Position numbers and translations under genes: made by a program | Notes under the pieces: generated by a model | Seen by the model: the letters and a program-made list of their open reading frames with translations, nothing else | What the model was told of the DNA's origin: nothing | Database searches by the model: none | From: Molanna angustata | Lineage: Eukaryota; Arthropoda; Insecta; Trichoptera; Molannidae | Reading direction: 5' to 3' | Length of the DNA stretch: 64,000 nt | NCBI GenBank assembly: GCA_963576475.1 | Contig: OY754981.1 | Span: forward strand, 26,574,132-26,638,131 | Part shown: positions 10,890 to 22,262 of the stretch, piece by piece | How positions within the stretch are numbered: the stretch's first letter is position 1 | How the letters are laid out: each line of letters opens with the position of its first letter

Positions 10890-11306
10890 AATACCGCTGC
10901 TGGAGTATTCCACACTCCAGCCCTTGATCTTGAGTGATAGTGTAGGAGGGATTATAAAATAACAGATCGATTCGGCATAAAGGAAGATACATCATTCAAA
11001 CTGTGATTTATAGTCAATTTGAGCAGCCATTCTATAGCACCTTACTGTCTGCCGACTACTTGTTCAGATTCTGCACTTAACTATATACCTACCAAATACC
11101 GATGCTGGAGTATTCCACACTCCAGCCCTTGATCTTGAGTGAGAGTGTAGGAGGGATTGTAAAATAACAGATCGATTCGGCGAAAGGGAAGATACATCAT
11201 TCAAACTGTGATTTATAGAGTCAATTTGGGCAGCCATTCTATAGCACCTTACTGTCTGCCGACTACTTGTTCAGATTCTGCACTTAACTATATACCTTCC
11301 AAATAA
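10890..11306 (+). repeat. Tandem duplication of a ~205-bp unit
   Basis: Copy 1 (10891-11095) and copy 2 (11096-~11306) are ~95% identical by eye. Each begins ATACCG(C/A)TGCTGG and ends CTATATACCT(A/T)CCAAATA. Each contains the inverted pair CTGGAGT...ACTCCAG around ATTCCAC near its start. No coding frame spans it. It is a recent local segmental duplication of non-coding sequence. Confidence 0.9.
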
Positions 11307-11309
11307 ATG

Positions 11310-13420
11310 CATATTCCAACCACATAATTGAAAAGGTCAGTAATATCAACAAAGTTATACAAAGTATAACTAATGTACGTAAAGTTTGAAAAAAATAATA
11401 TGTAGATTTTTAAAAAAAACTAATATTAAAAATAATTGAGTCGTATAGTATAAAATACGGAATTTTGCATAAAAAGTATTGCACATACCTACGTTTATTT
11501 TAGATAATTTATCACCTATTCCGCTAGGATAATCTTGTCAGGATAAGCCATCAAAGCATAGAAATTTGAATAGATTGAATCATTATGTTTCTACATATTT
11601 ATTATCATCTGTTTTACTTCTATTTTTACTATTTCTATATCAAACGCTTAAGAATCTTCTAACACCTAAGTATCTTAAGGAGAAATTCGTCAATCTTTAC
11701 TCTCTTGGCCTAAATTTACGGTCTCAAAACCATAGTACACTCTAAATACCAATACACCACACATTCTCTTACTTACTCGTTTACAGAAGCATCTGAAGAC
11801 ATATTTCTTATCCACACACTATATTCATAATGACAATAATCAGTAGATTACTTCTGTCCAACTAGGAAATGCTGTTCTAGAGCTAGCAGTTTAATTCCTA
11901 TCTTTTATTCTTCTTCCCTTCGCACCCCATCCATTTCCTTTTTTTTATAACATTTTCATTAGTATTTTTAAATTGTGTTTTCTTATGCATTAAATCTTGT
12001 ATTTCTTTTTTGTAAATATATTTTTGTTTTTTAAAATTACTTATACCTAATATTGTTACAACAAAAGTAAAGCAATACATTATATACAAGACATTAACTT
12101 TGATTTATAAACAAAAAAAATAATATGCTTCCAAAATATATAAAAAATATATATATATATAGGTATTCAATACGTCAACGTTCACACTTAGCCTACGAGA
12201 GGATCTCAGGATTTGAGACTTACTAAAACGAGACTAACATGTACACAAAATAGTTTATACCATAAAGGTAGAATAGTTTACAACCGAACATAAAATAAAC
12301 CGCAAGTCTTGTCACCTTTCGTAGGCTAGGTGCTGAACACATAGTTAAAAACTATTAATGTTCTCCATGGTTTTACATGATGTTTATAAATTTTAATGTC
12401 ATACTCTTACTATAATTATTTGTTACAAAGTTTTATTTTTATATTTTTTAAACTAGATATATTAATTTTTATATGTGACTGGTAGAAATTGCCTATGGGC
12501 ACCACATAATGTAAAAATGTTTTTTCATAATACACGAATATTATTAATATTGATGTATGTATTTGTTTCATGTAATTTTCTTATATTTTATTTAAATATC
12601 GTTTAACAATTATTATTATTATTTTAAGGCTTCGAGCCACATAGACAAATAAATAAATATGATATAGGCGTCGAAAGTGGGAGGAGGGCGTGCTACGTAT
12701 AATTCCAACATGTAATGATTTACTATTCATAATGCAGGGGTAGTCAAGTCGGGGTAGATGATCTATTGTCGAATCAATCTGCTACATCGTGCAATTTCAT
12801 TTGAGCCATTCTATCGACAGTCGAGTGCAGTGCGGTCCAATGCACAGACCGCGACTCATAGTCGACGATTTATATTTTGATTGTATCTAATGTTATACAG
12901 TAGTGAGTATGAGACGATGCATGAACGCAAATGATGCGATAAAATATATAACAAGAACGACTATCTGTTGTTGTATGGAAACAAGTATTTGATCATTTAA
13001 TGAGCAGTATGAGAATTTTAGTGACAAAAACAAATAGGCACATAATCTCAGTATTCTGCATTCTCAATACCACCTCAACAAATATCATAGGAAGTATAAG
13101 CTCGCACAAAATAGATCAACTAGGTCCCAATGTCCGCCATAATACCTGTCATCAATAATTTAATCTCCGACGCGATTTGTTATTTCAAAAATTATAGTTG
13201 TTGTTGACATAATCTCATGCGTCCCAAACCAAATCAAATGAAATAAAATATTTATAGGTATGTTCTATTATACTATTTCGATGGTTTATTTCATTTGTTT
13301 GTGATGAAAATAGTTTATGGAAGACTTTATTAGATAATTACTTAAAGCATCCACTCGAATTTTAACGTTTTATATTAATCCAAATACAATAAAAAAAATA
13401 TGTTTACTTAAAGAGCATCG
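11310..13420. other. AT-rich, little identified
   Basis: It contains an (AT)n run at about 12147-12163 and a LINE-like AATAAATAAATA end near 12647-12660. Otherwise I see no supported feature. Small frames such as 11898-12089 (-) are AT-driven. Confidence 0.4.
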
Positions 13421-13424
13421 CATA

Positions 13425-13640
13425 AAGTGTGTACTACAGTGGCATAAGTGCCATGCCGTTTGCTTATGTGCCGGCGTCCCGGGTTCGATTCCTGACAGAA
13501 AATTTATATAAAATGATCCCTCAAGAACACCTTGTTTCTCTGAACTGGAATTCCTGGTTTGTTGAAATTTATTGCCATATGGAAATAAACTCTATATTTG
13601 TAAATGGTGCAAGGAAGTATTTTATTGTTATTATTCATAG
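13425..13640 (+). repeat. SINE-C family copy
   Basis: The head contains CCGGGTTCGATTCCTGACAG (B box). It is followed by the family body with TTGTTTCTCTGAACTGG, ATTGCCATATGGAAATAAAC and GGTGCAAGGAAGT. The same blocks occur at 19862-20060. It is non-coding; the 74-aa frame across it is a shadow of the SINE. Confidence 0.7.
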
Positions 13641-14040
13641 TATTAAGATATAATCAATTTAAAAACTAGAGTCGCCGGTTGCGAATTGTCCTTGTCCTCG
13701 GTTCATTGCAGATGAAGAGATTGGCGCGATGAGGAAAAATCTTCTAGGAATATAAGATTAATGTCTGCTAAAGTGATCTTCCCTACCTCAACCACAAGAG
13801 CAACCAATATGCACAGCTCGGCACTTGGTTGCATGTTGCATATCGACAATTGGATTAAGTTATTAGGCTGGCGCGAACTAAATTGCTGGGTAACATCAAG
13901 TTTACACATTTAACAAACATAATTTACGGCTTCCTAGTAGACTATTATATATGTTATAGTAAAATAGATATTCTTTTAACATAAAAATGATTTTTTTGTG
14001 TGCTGTTATCGACCTTCAAAGCTTAGCTAGTAAGATACCT

Positions 14041-14200
14041 GCCCCCTAGACAACGTGTAATTTAACTCAAGAAAAGTATCAAGAAAAGATAACTCAATGT
14101 ATGAAAGTGACAGTTGCCAGTCACGTGACCACTGTCACTTCCATACAATGAGTTCAATGAGTTTCTTTTCTTGAGCTAAATGACACGTTGCCTAGGGGGG
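14041..14200. mobile_element. Fold-back MITE (~160 bp)
   Basis: The ends are inverted copies: CCCCCTAGACAACGTGT at the left against ACACGTTGCCTAGGGGGG at the right. The arms continue inward through AACTCAAGAAAAG, AACTCAATGTATG and AAGTGACAGT for about 70 bp with several mismatches, around a TCACGTGA centre. There is no coding capacity. It is a non-autonomous DNA element of unassigned superfamily; no convincing TSD was seen. Confidence 0.75.
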
Positions 14201-14269
14201 CTGACCCTTAAGAACATAGAAAAGATAATCAATTTATTCTGTGTTCTGTGATCTTAAGCCAAATATCCC

Positions 14270-14416
14270 GGGTTTGATATTTGCCCTTTGTGGCTATAAG
14301 TTGGTGAAATATCTGACAGCTGAGCTAAAGCTCCCGGGTTCGATGCCCGGTGGAGACACATTTTTATTTGTATTTTCATTTGGATCTGGATTGGGTGTCG
14401 ATTTTTCCAGCAGCAA
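14270..14416 (+). repeat. SINE-B family, 5' part
   Basis: The tRNA-like head is GAGCTAAAGCTCCCGG and GTTCGATGCCCGGTGGAGAC, followed by a shortened body (GTATTTTCATTTGGATCTGG). It is then cut off where the RTE fragment begins at about 14417. Confidence 0.65.
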
Positions 14417-14926
14417 TAACCTCTTTGACGAAGTAAGAGAGAAAGCGAATAAGGCAGACGTCGTGGCTAAATGCTTGAAGAATGCTGTATGGAGAAACAG
14501 AGACATGCTGAAGGAGAGTAATGCAAGGATCTATAAGACCTGTGATCATGATATACGGCATAGACACAAGAGCTGAGACCGCCAGAACAAAAAACCAACT
14601 AAGAACCACCGAGATGAAGACTCTACGACCCATCGCAAGAGTAACACTTCGTGACAGAGTAAGCAACTCGGAAATGAGGAGAATCTGCGATGTCGAAGAT
14701 GTTGTGCGATGGGGAAGAGCACGAAGACGATTCTGGAGAGATCATGTGGGGAGAGCAGGTCCAGATCGAGTGGTGAGGATAGCAGCGGATAGGGAGATAA
14801 CAAATAGCAGACCCCCTGGAAGACCACCCAAGCGATGGAGGGATAGCTGGACGTCCACCTCACAAGTGCAGGCTCCGAGAATAACAGGACACAGTCCTAA
14901 CTAAAGCGGAAGAAGAAGTAGATTCT
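14417..14926 (+). pseudogene. RTE-type LINE 3' fragment with (GAA)n tail
   Basis: Frames on the plus strand give the RTE post-RT region: PVIMIYGIDTRAETARTKNQ, LRTTEMKTLRPIARV, LRDRVSNSEMRRICDVED, RRRFWRDHVGRAGPD, then RPPGRPPKRWRDSW. The GRPPKRW block is the typical C-terminal basic motif. Upstream, 14419-14520 encodes ANKADVVAKCLKNAVW in the neighbouring frame, so a frameshift separates the parts. The element ends AAGCGGAAGAAGAAG. It is 5'-truncated and non-functional. Confidence 0.75.
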
Positions 14927-15039
14927 GGAAGTCACCGAAATAGGGAAAATTGTTATTGGGTGTGATATTAGACATATGTTGTAGGTACCAACCTGTCAGT
15001 TACGCAATCTAATAAATCAAAAATAATATTTTAATACAC

Positions 15040-15745
15040 ACGTTCATACATACATTCATGAATCGTCTCAAACATGTTCGTCTGTTGTTCACGTTTCTAA
15101 AATCTCCGTCTTTCAGAATGTTGTTCACATGGTAGCGCCATCCCTTTCTTGGGCGGCCTCGTCCTCTCATTTTATTCCAGTCCGCACTTTATATATTTTT
15201 CGTCAGGCGCTCCTCATTCAGTCTCCCCATGTGGTCAAACCATCTCAATGTGTTCCCTTTCATTCTATTAATGACATCTTTATGTACATTATTTCCTATG
15301 TCCTCATTTCTTACCCTGCTATAGATCGTTCTATTACAAATTCTTCTTGACGATCTCATTTTAACTGCATCTATTCTTCTTTCGAGCGACTTCTAACATG
15401 TCCAGGTTTCACTTGCATACGTCAGGGTCGGCACTACGATAGCGATATGAATGGCAAATTTGACTCTTTTGATATGTTGCGATCATTCATAACTGGTCTA
15501 AGTGCACCATTCACTCTGTTTCCTGCCATAACTCTTCTTTCGATATCCTTATTAGGTCGTCTATTCCGTTGAAGCATGCTTCCCAGGTAGACATATTCGG
15601 TGACTTGATCGAGCCATTCGTTCTCTACTCTTGTTTGACACGCTGTCCTGCTTTCACCATTTTCAAAGACCATTGCCTTTGCTGGCATTCATCCTATGTC
15701 CGTTTTTATGCATCCTTCATATACCATTCTTACAAGATACTGTAG
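15040..15745 (-). pseudogene. RTE-family LINE fragment, longest copy in window
   Basis: The minus-strand frame at 15434-15688 reads MPAKAMVFENGE, then DQVTEYVYLGSMLQRN, then DIERRVMAGNRVNGAL, the RTE thumb region (YLGS, then DIERR). Further along, 15130-15430 encodes RICNRTIYSRVRNEDIG, NTLRWFDHMGRLNEERL and RGRGRPRKGWRYHVNNILKD with frame breaks. It is homologous to 16723-17286 and 34030-34525. The normal CGTGATGGTATG end is missing; the copy stops at a CATACATACATTCATG run. Confidence 0.75.
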
Positions 15746-16408
15746 GTAAATTGATACTGTAATATTTTTATAATAAATACTGTTATAATGAATGATGAAC
15801 ATGTTTTCGTTATAAAATTAATATCCATAAATACAGTACATAAGAATTCTACATAGAACCACTAAAACCATAATTAAATCCCTGATGCAATGGCTTCCAG
15901 ACGACCCAACATTTAGATATTTGTTTTTGGTAATAAATACTTGCAAAGAAAAAGAAAAAAACAATATGGAAACCTCTGTCAAAAGCAATAAGTTAATACG
16001 TTTAATAGAGTATATATTTAATGTATTATGCTAATTGATTGAGATTCTCTAAGTATTTAAATTGACGAAGGTCCAGAGTGTCAAGAAAGCGATACGTATA
16101 ATAACAAAAAGCGAATAAAAAACAGCATAACTCGTAATCTGTACGTATTAGAGTCATCTTTTTTCAAAGTGCCAAAAAGATAACGAACTGAATTAATAAG
16201 TGTCGATATATGGTAACATTATATTTTGTAAAAGATACTGGCAACATTGATTGTATCGGTAATTTATTGTACATATATCACTATTTAATTAACTTCATTA
16301 TATTTATTATAAAACTTGTAGACGGTCTGTTCTCGGTGAAACGACGAAATAGAAAGACACTAGTTCAAATTAAAAAAAATATTGTATGTTATTTATCAAC
16401 TTATGATA

Positions 16409-16705
16409 TTACACTGTGAGGCACCAGCTTATAACAGTGCTTCCGCGTGTTTCTATTGTCTTCGTTTTCTGGTGACCCGTAAGAGCCGGGTAATCAAGGA
16501 AAATACGACAAAATAATATCTCGCACATTTCAACAATGAGGTTCACCACCCATTGTGAATATTACCTTTATGGGTGAGACGATACTGGTGTGTGGGCATA
16601 CGCGCATGTGTTGTGCTTCGTTTATTAAGGTTATGCACACCCTCTCACCTGTCGCTGGTTATTTCACATTGTGGTATTTTCCGTGATAGTATGAATTATT
16701 TTATT
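16409..16705 (+). mobile_element. SINE-D family copy
   Basis: It has the full family layout: ACTGTGAGGCACCAG start, ATTGTCTTCGTTTTC, GTAAGAGCCGGGTAAT, AATGAGGTTCACCACCCATT, GCTGGTTATTTCACATTGTGG, and the tail CCGTGATAGTATGAATT. It lies tail to tail with the RTE copy that follows. It is non-coding. Confidence 0.8.
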
Positions 16706-16722
16706 AATTAATATGTAATTTA

Positions 16723-17286
16723 TACATACATACCATCACGCCATGTCCCTCACGGGGTAGGCAGAGAGAACCGAACGCCACATTTTTCTATCTTGACACA
16801 CATTCATCGCCTCATCAACATTCATACATCGTCTTATACATGTTCGTCTGTTGTTCATGCTTCTTACATTTCCATCTTTCAAAATATCGTTTACATGGTC
16901 GTGCCATCCTTTTCTTGGGCGCCCGCGACCTCTTATTCCGTTCCTGACAGCTTTGTATATTTTCTTCGTCAGGCGTTCTTCGTTCATTCTCCCCAAGTGG
17001 CCAAACCATCTCAATGTGTTAACTTTCATTCTGTTAATTACATCTTTCTTTATCTTACATTCTTTCCTTGTATCTTCATTCCGAACTCTATCATACATCG
17101 TTCTTTTACAAATTCTTCTAAGCGATCTCATTTCAACTGCATTTATTCTGCTTTCGTGCGACTTCTGCCATGTCCAGGTCTCACTTGCATACGTCAGGGT
17201 TGGTACTACGATTGCGTTATGAATGGCAATCGTAGTGCCAACCCTGACGTATGCAAGTGAGACCTGGACATGGCAGAAGTCGCACG
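16723..17286 (-). mobile_element. RTE-family LINE insertion with 5' snap-back inversion and 13-bp TSD
   Basis: The minus-strand frame at 16736-17131 is open for 131 codons: MRSLRRICKRTMYDRVRNED, NTLRWFGHLGRMNEERL, GRGRPRKGWHDHVNDILKDG, ending VLSAYPVRDMA. This is the RTE C-terminal domain. The 3' end is GGCGTGATGGTATGTATGTA. The insertion is bracketed by AATATGTAATTTA at 16710-16722 and 17287-17299. At its 5' side the last 62 bp (17154-17215) are repeated in inverse at 17226-17287 with one mismatch. The copy is truncated and cannot move on its own. Confidence 0.85.
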
Positions 17287-17594
17287 AATATGTAATTTAA
17301 ATAAAATAAAGCTTAGCAAAGCATTACGTTTCCAAAAGAGGGTTAGGAGTTTTGCTATGGGATTAAAAAAAGTTAGCGAAAAGAAAATATAAGCATAAGA
17401 TATAAAAAAAAATAAAATAGTAGGTATTACGGCAAATAAAAAAAACACTACTCGCATAGGTTCACGCACACTACTCGCATTTAAATATATACGTATATTC
17501 CAATTTCATCTTTATTGAGATATTAAAATTATCAAAGATATTTATTTATTTTCCATTTTATGTACCTACCTACATATTGAATTAATTTTTAATT

Positions 17595-17860
17595 TTTTTA
17601 GAATTGCCCGACAGAGAACAACTTGGATAGGCCACAACATCCGGCACCCAGGCCTGCTTTTTACCATCGTCGAAGGAATGATTGATGGGGGTAACTGTAG
17701 AGGTCGCCCTAGAAACAACTATATAGACCAGATAATCGGTGACGTGCGCTGTAGCAGTTACAAAGGGATGAAGAGACTGGCGGACGATAGAGTTAAGTGG
17801 AAAGATCGAGTGTTTGGTGCAGACCAATCCTAGGATTGTAACCAAGAAGAAGAAGTACCT
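17595..17860 (+). pseudogene. RTE-type LINE C-terminal fragment, second subfamily, (GAA)n tail
   Basis: The frame from about 17606 reads RQRTTWIGHNIRHPGLLFTI, EGMIDGGNCRGRPRNNYID, QIIGDVRCSSYKGMKRL, then DDRVKWKDRVFGADQS and a stop. It has the GRPR basic motif and W-x-R spacing of RTE C-termini. It ends in AAGAAGAAGAAG. The last ~85 bp recur antisense at 22263-22352. Confidence 0.7.
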
Positions 17861-18004
17861 ACACAATGGTGTACTTCATCGGGTTCTTTGCCTAGTGGCA
17901 AAATATTCCAACCAACCATATTCATAAAGATATTACATAAAGGAGAGAGATGAGGAAAGGAGGAGACAAGGATTGGATAGAATTAACTGTTATTTGTGAG
18001 GAGG

Positions 18005-18478
18005 CTTCAGATTTTTTTTTTTTTTTTTTATTTATTTAAGATTTGGTACACGGTTAACTTACAATATACATAAACATAATATGAATTATAATAATAAATC
18101 AACCGTACACACAAAAATCCCACAAGGCATAGCCTGTCTGTGGGTATACCAATTAAAAATATTCAAAATTATTTCGTTAGTAACATTAGTTATTTATAAA
18201 AATAAAATATAGCAAATTGCTTAGGCAGGAAACAAGTGCAAAAAATATAAAGTATACAAATTATATATAAAAAATATACATACACATATTTATATACGAA
18301 ACATCAATAAGTTTACATGAATCAGCAGACTGACAGCGGTGCTACCAAATATTATACCCGCAGTCGATAGTAACAATACTTGGCAAGTACAAGAAACGGA
18401 AAGTGTTTTTGAAAACGGAAAGTGTTAATGATACAAGTCGTGATGGGATGTCGTTCCAAAGTCGACCTGCTTAAACGG
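18005..18478 (-). pseudogene. Jockey-group LINE 3' end with poly(A), antisense
   Basis: A T-run at about 18011-18029 is the poly(A) of a minus-strand element. Upstream of its 3' UTR the minus strand encodes GRLWNDIPSRLVSLTLS and VFKNTFRFLYL (about 18380-18475). This is the LWN-(x)-IP...FK pattern at the C-terminus of many Jockey/CR1-group ORF2 proteins. Only the last ~35 codons remain. Confidence 0.65.
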
Positions 18479-18720
18479 AGAAAGATATTTCGAAGAAAGA
18501 GGTATTGACTCTGGAATAATTTGAGTCCTGATATAACTTTGTCAAACTCACTTCCGATTTTCAAGAAAAGACTAAAGCATGGATATCTCTCCGAAAATAC
18601 CGTCTCCTTTTCCTTCCTTCCCTTTGCTACGCAATATTTACTAAAGAAGGAATATTTATCCCTAAACACCTGATCAAGATTTTCTCTTCTTGTTCTTCCC
18701 AATCCTTTTTTTGCTATGTT
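18479..18720 (+). pseudogene. Jockey-group LINE C-terminal fragment (plus strand)
   Basis: The plus strand encodes LWNNLSPDITLSNSLPIFKK and RLKHGYLSENT. This matches ARLWNSLSPDITSSISLNIF and KKRLKQKYLSDNT at 62947-63276 (-). It lies head to head with the antisense fragment at 18005-18478. Confidence 0.65.
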
Positions 18721-18814
18721 GTTATTATTATTTATTTTGGTATGTATATTTTCTTTGTTCTTTTTTAGCTTTCATTTTTTGTTGATGTATATATAGGATA
18801 TAATTCTGTCATTC

Positions 18815-18880
18815 TGTAATCTGATTGGTTGAAAGAAATCGCCTAATAGCAATAAGCCCGCCAGTGTGCATTACATTTGT
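18815..18880 (+). repeat. SINE-C tail fragment
   Basis: The words GATTGGTTGAAAGAAATCGC and CAATAAGCCCGCCAGTGTGC match the SINE-C body (TTGGAAGAAATTACCATACGG and CAATAAACTCGCCACTTGCG at 19990-20030). Confidence 0.5.
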
Positions 18881-18881
18881 T

Positions 18882-19079
18882 TATATTATGTCCAATTCTG
18901 ATTCGTCTAAATTTATCCGTTTGGATTTTAGTACATGAGAAATGTAAAAAAGGTGCTTGCATTTATACGGGACTCATTACGTCACACCGCGCGAACAAAA
19001 TCCTTTTATCCATGGTCGCCCGTTGGTTACAGACGTTTTCGTAATCTGAAACGAATCAGAATAGGACATATTATGTACA
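18882..19079. mobile_element. MITE-like element with ~30-bp terminal inverted repeats
   Basis: TATTATGTCCAATTCTGATT at the left is the inverse of AATCAGAATAGGACATATTA at the right, with matching flanking bases (CGTCT and AAACG). The ends are ~195 bp apart. There is no coding sequence. The family is not known to me and the TSD is unclear. Confidence 0.55.
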
Positions 19080-19860
19080 AAAAGTTAAAATAAATATTGT
19101 GCATTTTATGTTACTTATTTAAATGCAGCATACAGTAGCCACAAAAAAATACTATAAACAGCAATAAGAAAACAGAAAAATAAAGTATAGTCAGAGTCAA
19201 TAGCTTAATAATATAATTATTGTTTGTGCCCAGCGACACACACCTAAGGTGCGCAATAAATAAAGCGGTACTCTATACAAGTCGAGTCATCCTGCAATTA
19301 TATATTGTTAATACACCAACCAGGTCCTCGTTTATCTATAGTACTGCATCTGTAATGGACCTCGCTTTCATATAAAACAGGGTCACCTCAAGAAAAATAT
19401 CAACTTTATTCTACAAAAAGGAATTTCGCATACAAAAAACACAAATACAAAAATCACATCTGTGTCATTTCACTGTTAATTAATATAAGGCAATATCTTT
19501 CAACCAACAGCGCATATGAAATTGTCTGGTTATTATGTGGAACTTATTATTATTTATTTCTAAAATATTGATATTGTGTTGTAAGTCTTTTTTTCTTAGC
19601 AGTGCCCATTTACACGGTGTATCATCCAAAGCAGGGCGGTAGGGGACTTATGCTCAGCGATATTGGGTGGTTCAAAAAATATTAAGACTTTTGTGAAATT
19701 TGAATAAAAATCGGATTTCAGATTAAACTAGGTACATCACTTGACTGTAGCTAAACTATTAGGTCTACAATCATGTTTTCTGAGAATAGTTGAATTTTAC
19801 ATGTGTTTGTTTGTTATTGCGTGTTGACACACAGCGGTATTGTTTTACATAAGGATCACT
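19080..19860. other. No feature identified
   Basis: AT-rich sequence. A short inverse match to the SINE-C body at 19495-19535 (TTTCAACCAACAGCGC) is the only repeat-like signal. Confidence 0.4.
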
Positions 19861-19861
19861 A

Positions 19862-20060
19862 AAGGGACAGTTGGTAAGCCATTTGGTTTCTGTCCGGGCG
19901 TCCTGGGTTCGATTCCCAGCAGAGGAGAAATTTATTTAAATTTATTTCTCACGCAAATATTGCTTCTCTGGGCTGGAAACACTGGTTAGTTGGAAGAAAT
20001 TACCATACGGCAATAAACTCGCCACTTGCGCAGGGTGCAAGGAAGTGCTCATTATTATTT
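19862..20060 (+). mobile_element. SINE-C family, best copy
   Basis: The tRNA-derived head ends in GGGTTCGATTCCCAGCAGAG (B box). The body has GCTTCTCTGGGCTGGAAACA, GTTAGTTGGAAGAAATTACC, CAATAAACTCGCCACTTGCG and GGTGCAAGGAAGTGC. The tail is (ATT/TATT)-rich. It is transcribed by Pol III if active and depends on a LINE for movement. Related copies are at 9890, 13425 and 42690. Confidence 0.7.
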
Positions 20061-20880
20061 ATTTATTTGGATTAGTAAACAGTCATGTTAACAATTACAA
20101 TACACAAACGATTTACAGAAATGAGACCAATTACATACCAATCCCAAAAAAGTACAGAAAAATGACAGTTACAATAAATAGAATAAAAAAAGCATTTCAT
20201 AGATTGTAATAAGTAGGTATGTACATATATCTGTGGAAAGGATGTGGATGATTAGGATGGGTTATAAGGAATGAAATAAACATATTTATTCAACTATCAT
20301 TGTAGGCGAATGCAATCTTTCATATAAATCAATAATTAAATTAATCAATTACTTACTTAATATTTATTTCCAAAACGTTAGATGCGACGTATCCATAAAA
20401 AATCAAAAGATCATATTATAAATTTAACTTTGAACAATTCTGATATTATTTCTTTGTTGAACAATAAAATTTAAAAAAAATACAATTAAGTAAAACTGTG
20501 TTTTAGACCATCATTTTGATTACTCCAAACCTTTTCAAAGTTGAACCACTTAAAAAACTTAGGTATACGTATTTACTTCTCTGGAAGAAGAAGCGGTTTG
20601 GCTTTGAAAACGTTCGACGTAAACACTCGAAAAGGTGTTTATTTTATTTTTATTATAAATGTGTTTTGTTGTCAGGCAGAAAAATAGCCTGAATCCGGTA
20701 CTGTTAATTTGTGTGCGTTAAGACACATTAAGATCGATCGACAGGGGCGGCGCTAAATCGAGCCAGATAATCGGCCCCTGTGATTGTAATAATAATTACA
20801 CTTGTAAGATGATGATTGTAGCGACTGTAAAACCGCACCACACGGCCTCAATTAAGCTGCGTGAATTGAACAGTATGTGT
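20061..20880. other. AT-rich, no supported feature
   Basis: The only structure I saw is a 41-bp segment at 20740-20780 bounded by ACAGGGGC and GCCCCTGT. It is too short to call a transposon. Confidence 0.4.
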
Positions 20881-20884
20881 ATAG

Positions 20885-21075
20885 GCAGATGGGTCGATGG
20901 CAGAGCGGTTAGCGCGCTGGGCTAGTAATCCAGTGGTCGCGAGTTCGAATCCTGCCTCGACCGATTTCGTTCACCTATAACACAAGCATTTATGCTTATT
21001 TTAGGGAACGTAGGAAGATGTATACGTACTTGTTTAACAAGGACATATTCATTTTTTTGTAAAAAATAAATATGC
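20885..21075 (+). mobile_element. SINE-A family, tRNA-Thr-like head, best copy
   Basis: The head has the A box TGGCAGAGCGG, an anticodon arm CTGGG-CTAGTAA-TCCAG (anticodon AGT, threonine type) and the B box GAGTTCGAATCC. It is followed by CGATTTCGTTCACC and a SINE body ending in CTTGTTTAACAAGGAC and an A-rich tail. The acceptor and T stems pair poorly, so it is not a working tRNA gene. Copies lie at 23553 (-), 62403 (+) and 8200 (-). Confidence 0.85.
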
Positions 21076-21259
21076 ATAATTATATCGTCATTTGTTCCTC
21101 TACTAATACAAATATTTATAAACCGGATAGAACAATCCCTTTGTGAACAACAATAAAAAATACCTATTAATTAATACAATTAACTTCGTTAAAACCACGA
21201 ATAAGTTATATGACAATACCGGTTTTGAAGCGACCGCATCTTTCTTAGGACAAGTCTTG

Positions 21260-21500
21260 AATAAAAAGTCACATAACTTATTCTGTCTTTTCTATTATCA
21301 TCGTTTTCAGATGTCCAGTAAGATGTCCGGATAATTGAAAACACACGAGGCAAAACAACATTTCACATAGTTCAGCAATGAGGTTCACCACCCATTCTCA
21401 AAGTTGTATTTTTAGGTGTAATGAGAACACGCATGTGTTGTGCTTATTTTTATTAGTTTATGCACACCCGCACGACTGTCGCTGGCAACTCCACATTGTG
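21260..21500 (+). mobile_element. SINE-D family copy
   Basis: It contains TCTATTATCATCGTTTTCAG, TTCAGCAATGAGGTTCACC, ACGCATGTGTTGTGC and TGTCGCTGGCAACTCCACAT. The RTE-like CGTGATGG end is degraded. It is non-coding. Confidence 0.75.
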
Positions 21501-22059
21501 AGATAATTACGAAATTATGGATGGTTTTACTAATTTGTATCTAAGTAAGAATTATTTATCTAAGCTTTCCTCCGCCAAATACAATTCCATAAATCAGCAA
21601 AGATGCACACGAAACAAATCTTCCACATACTTAATTTCATTGCACGAAAAAAGTATCAAAAAACTTTATATTCTTAGAATCTCCATGCCATGATTTTTTT
21701 ATCAGCATATTATTCTTCAACCAGTACAATAATAATCCCTCACATTAGCGGCATGATAGATACAATAAATTAGTTAAAGAAACCGTATAGTAAATTATGA
21801 TAAAGTATCTACAGTAAGATACATGATAGATACAGTATTAGCGGAGAATTTGATAAGCGTACGAGATGAATAATTCATTAGGTATAGTTTACCGTTTAAT
21901 ACGAGTAGGTAGGTTAAACACTGATCTGCCCTACGGTCCTACCTCATTACCATCAACGTCTTAAGATTTGAAAAAAAAACTATGTTCTCTTCCAGATTAG
22001 TTTTTGATAACAAAATTTATTTTTTATTGGTTGAATCACTACGAAATTATATTCTTTTT

Positions 22060-22225
22060 CCCGGAATCCCGGATTCCATTCCTAGTGGAGATATTTTTTT
22101 AATTCAGTTCATTTTAGTCTGTATCTGTGAGACGGTTAATATCCAAATCTCCATAATGCGGAAACTTGCTATTAGGTGTGTTGAATTAGTATTTCACATG
22201 GGGGTTGTTAGTTACCTGAGAAGCT
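22060..22225 (+). repeat. SINE-B family copy, decayed
   Basis: It contains the B-box remnant GGATTCCATTCCTAGTGGAG, GTCTGTATCTGTGAGACGG, GGAAACTTGCTATTAGGTG and TTGTTAGTTACCTGAGAAGC, in family order. Confidence 0.65.
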
Positions 22226-22262
22226 ATACAAAATATAATAAAATACTGCCTGATCTGATGCT

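Noticed and set aside
12184..12331. MITE with CACTTAGCCTACGAGA and TTTCGTAGGCTAGGTG ends
   Set aside because: 14 of 16 inverted matches ~148 bp apart, but no TSD, no inner arms and no second copy; chance or a very old relic.
14294..14863. Minus-strand frames opposite the RTE fragment
   Set aside because: They are shadows of the plus-strand RTE coding sequence.
20740..20780. hAT-type mini-element bounded by ACAGGGGC/GCCCCTGT
   Set aside because: Only 41 bp with 8-bp ends and no TSD.
20885..20965. Functional tRNA-Thr(AGT) gene
   Set aside because: The acceptor and T stems pair poorly, and the same SINE body follows the head at several other loci, so it is a SINE head.
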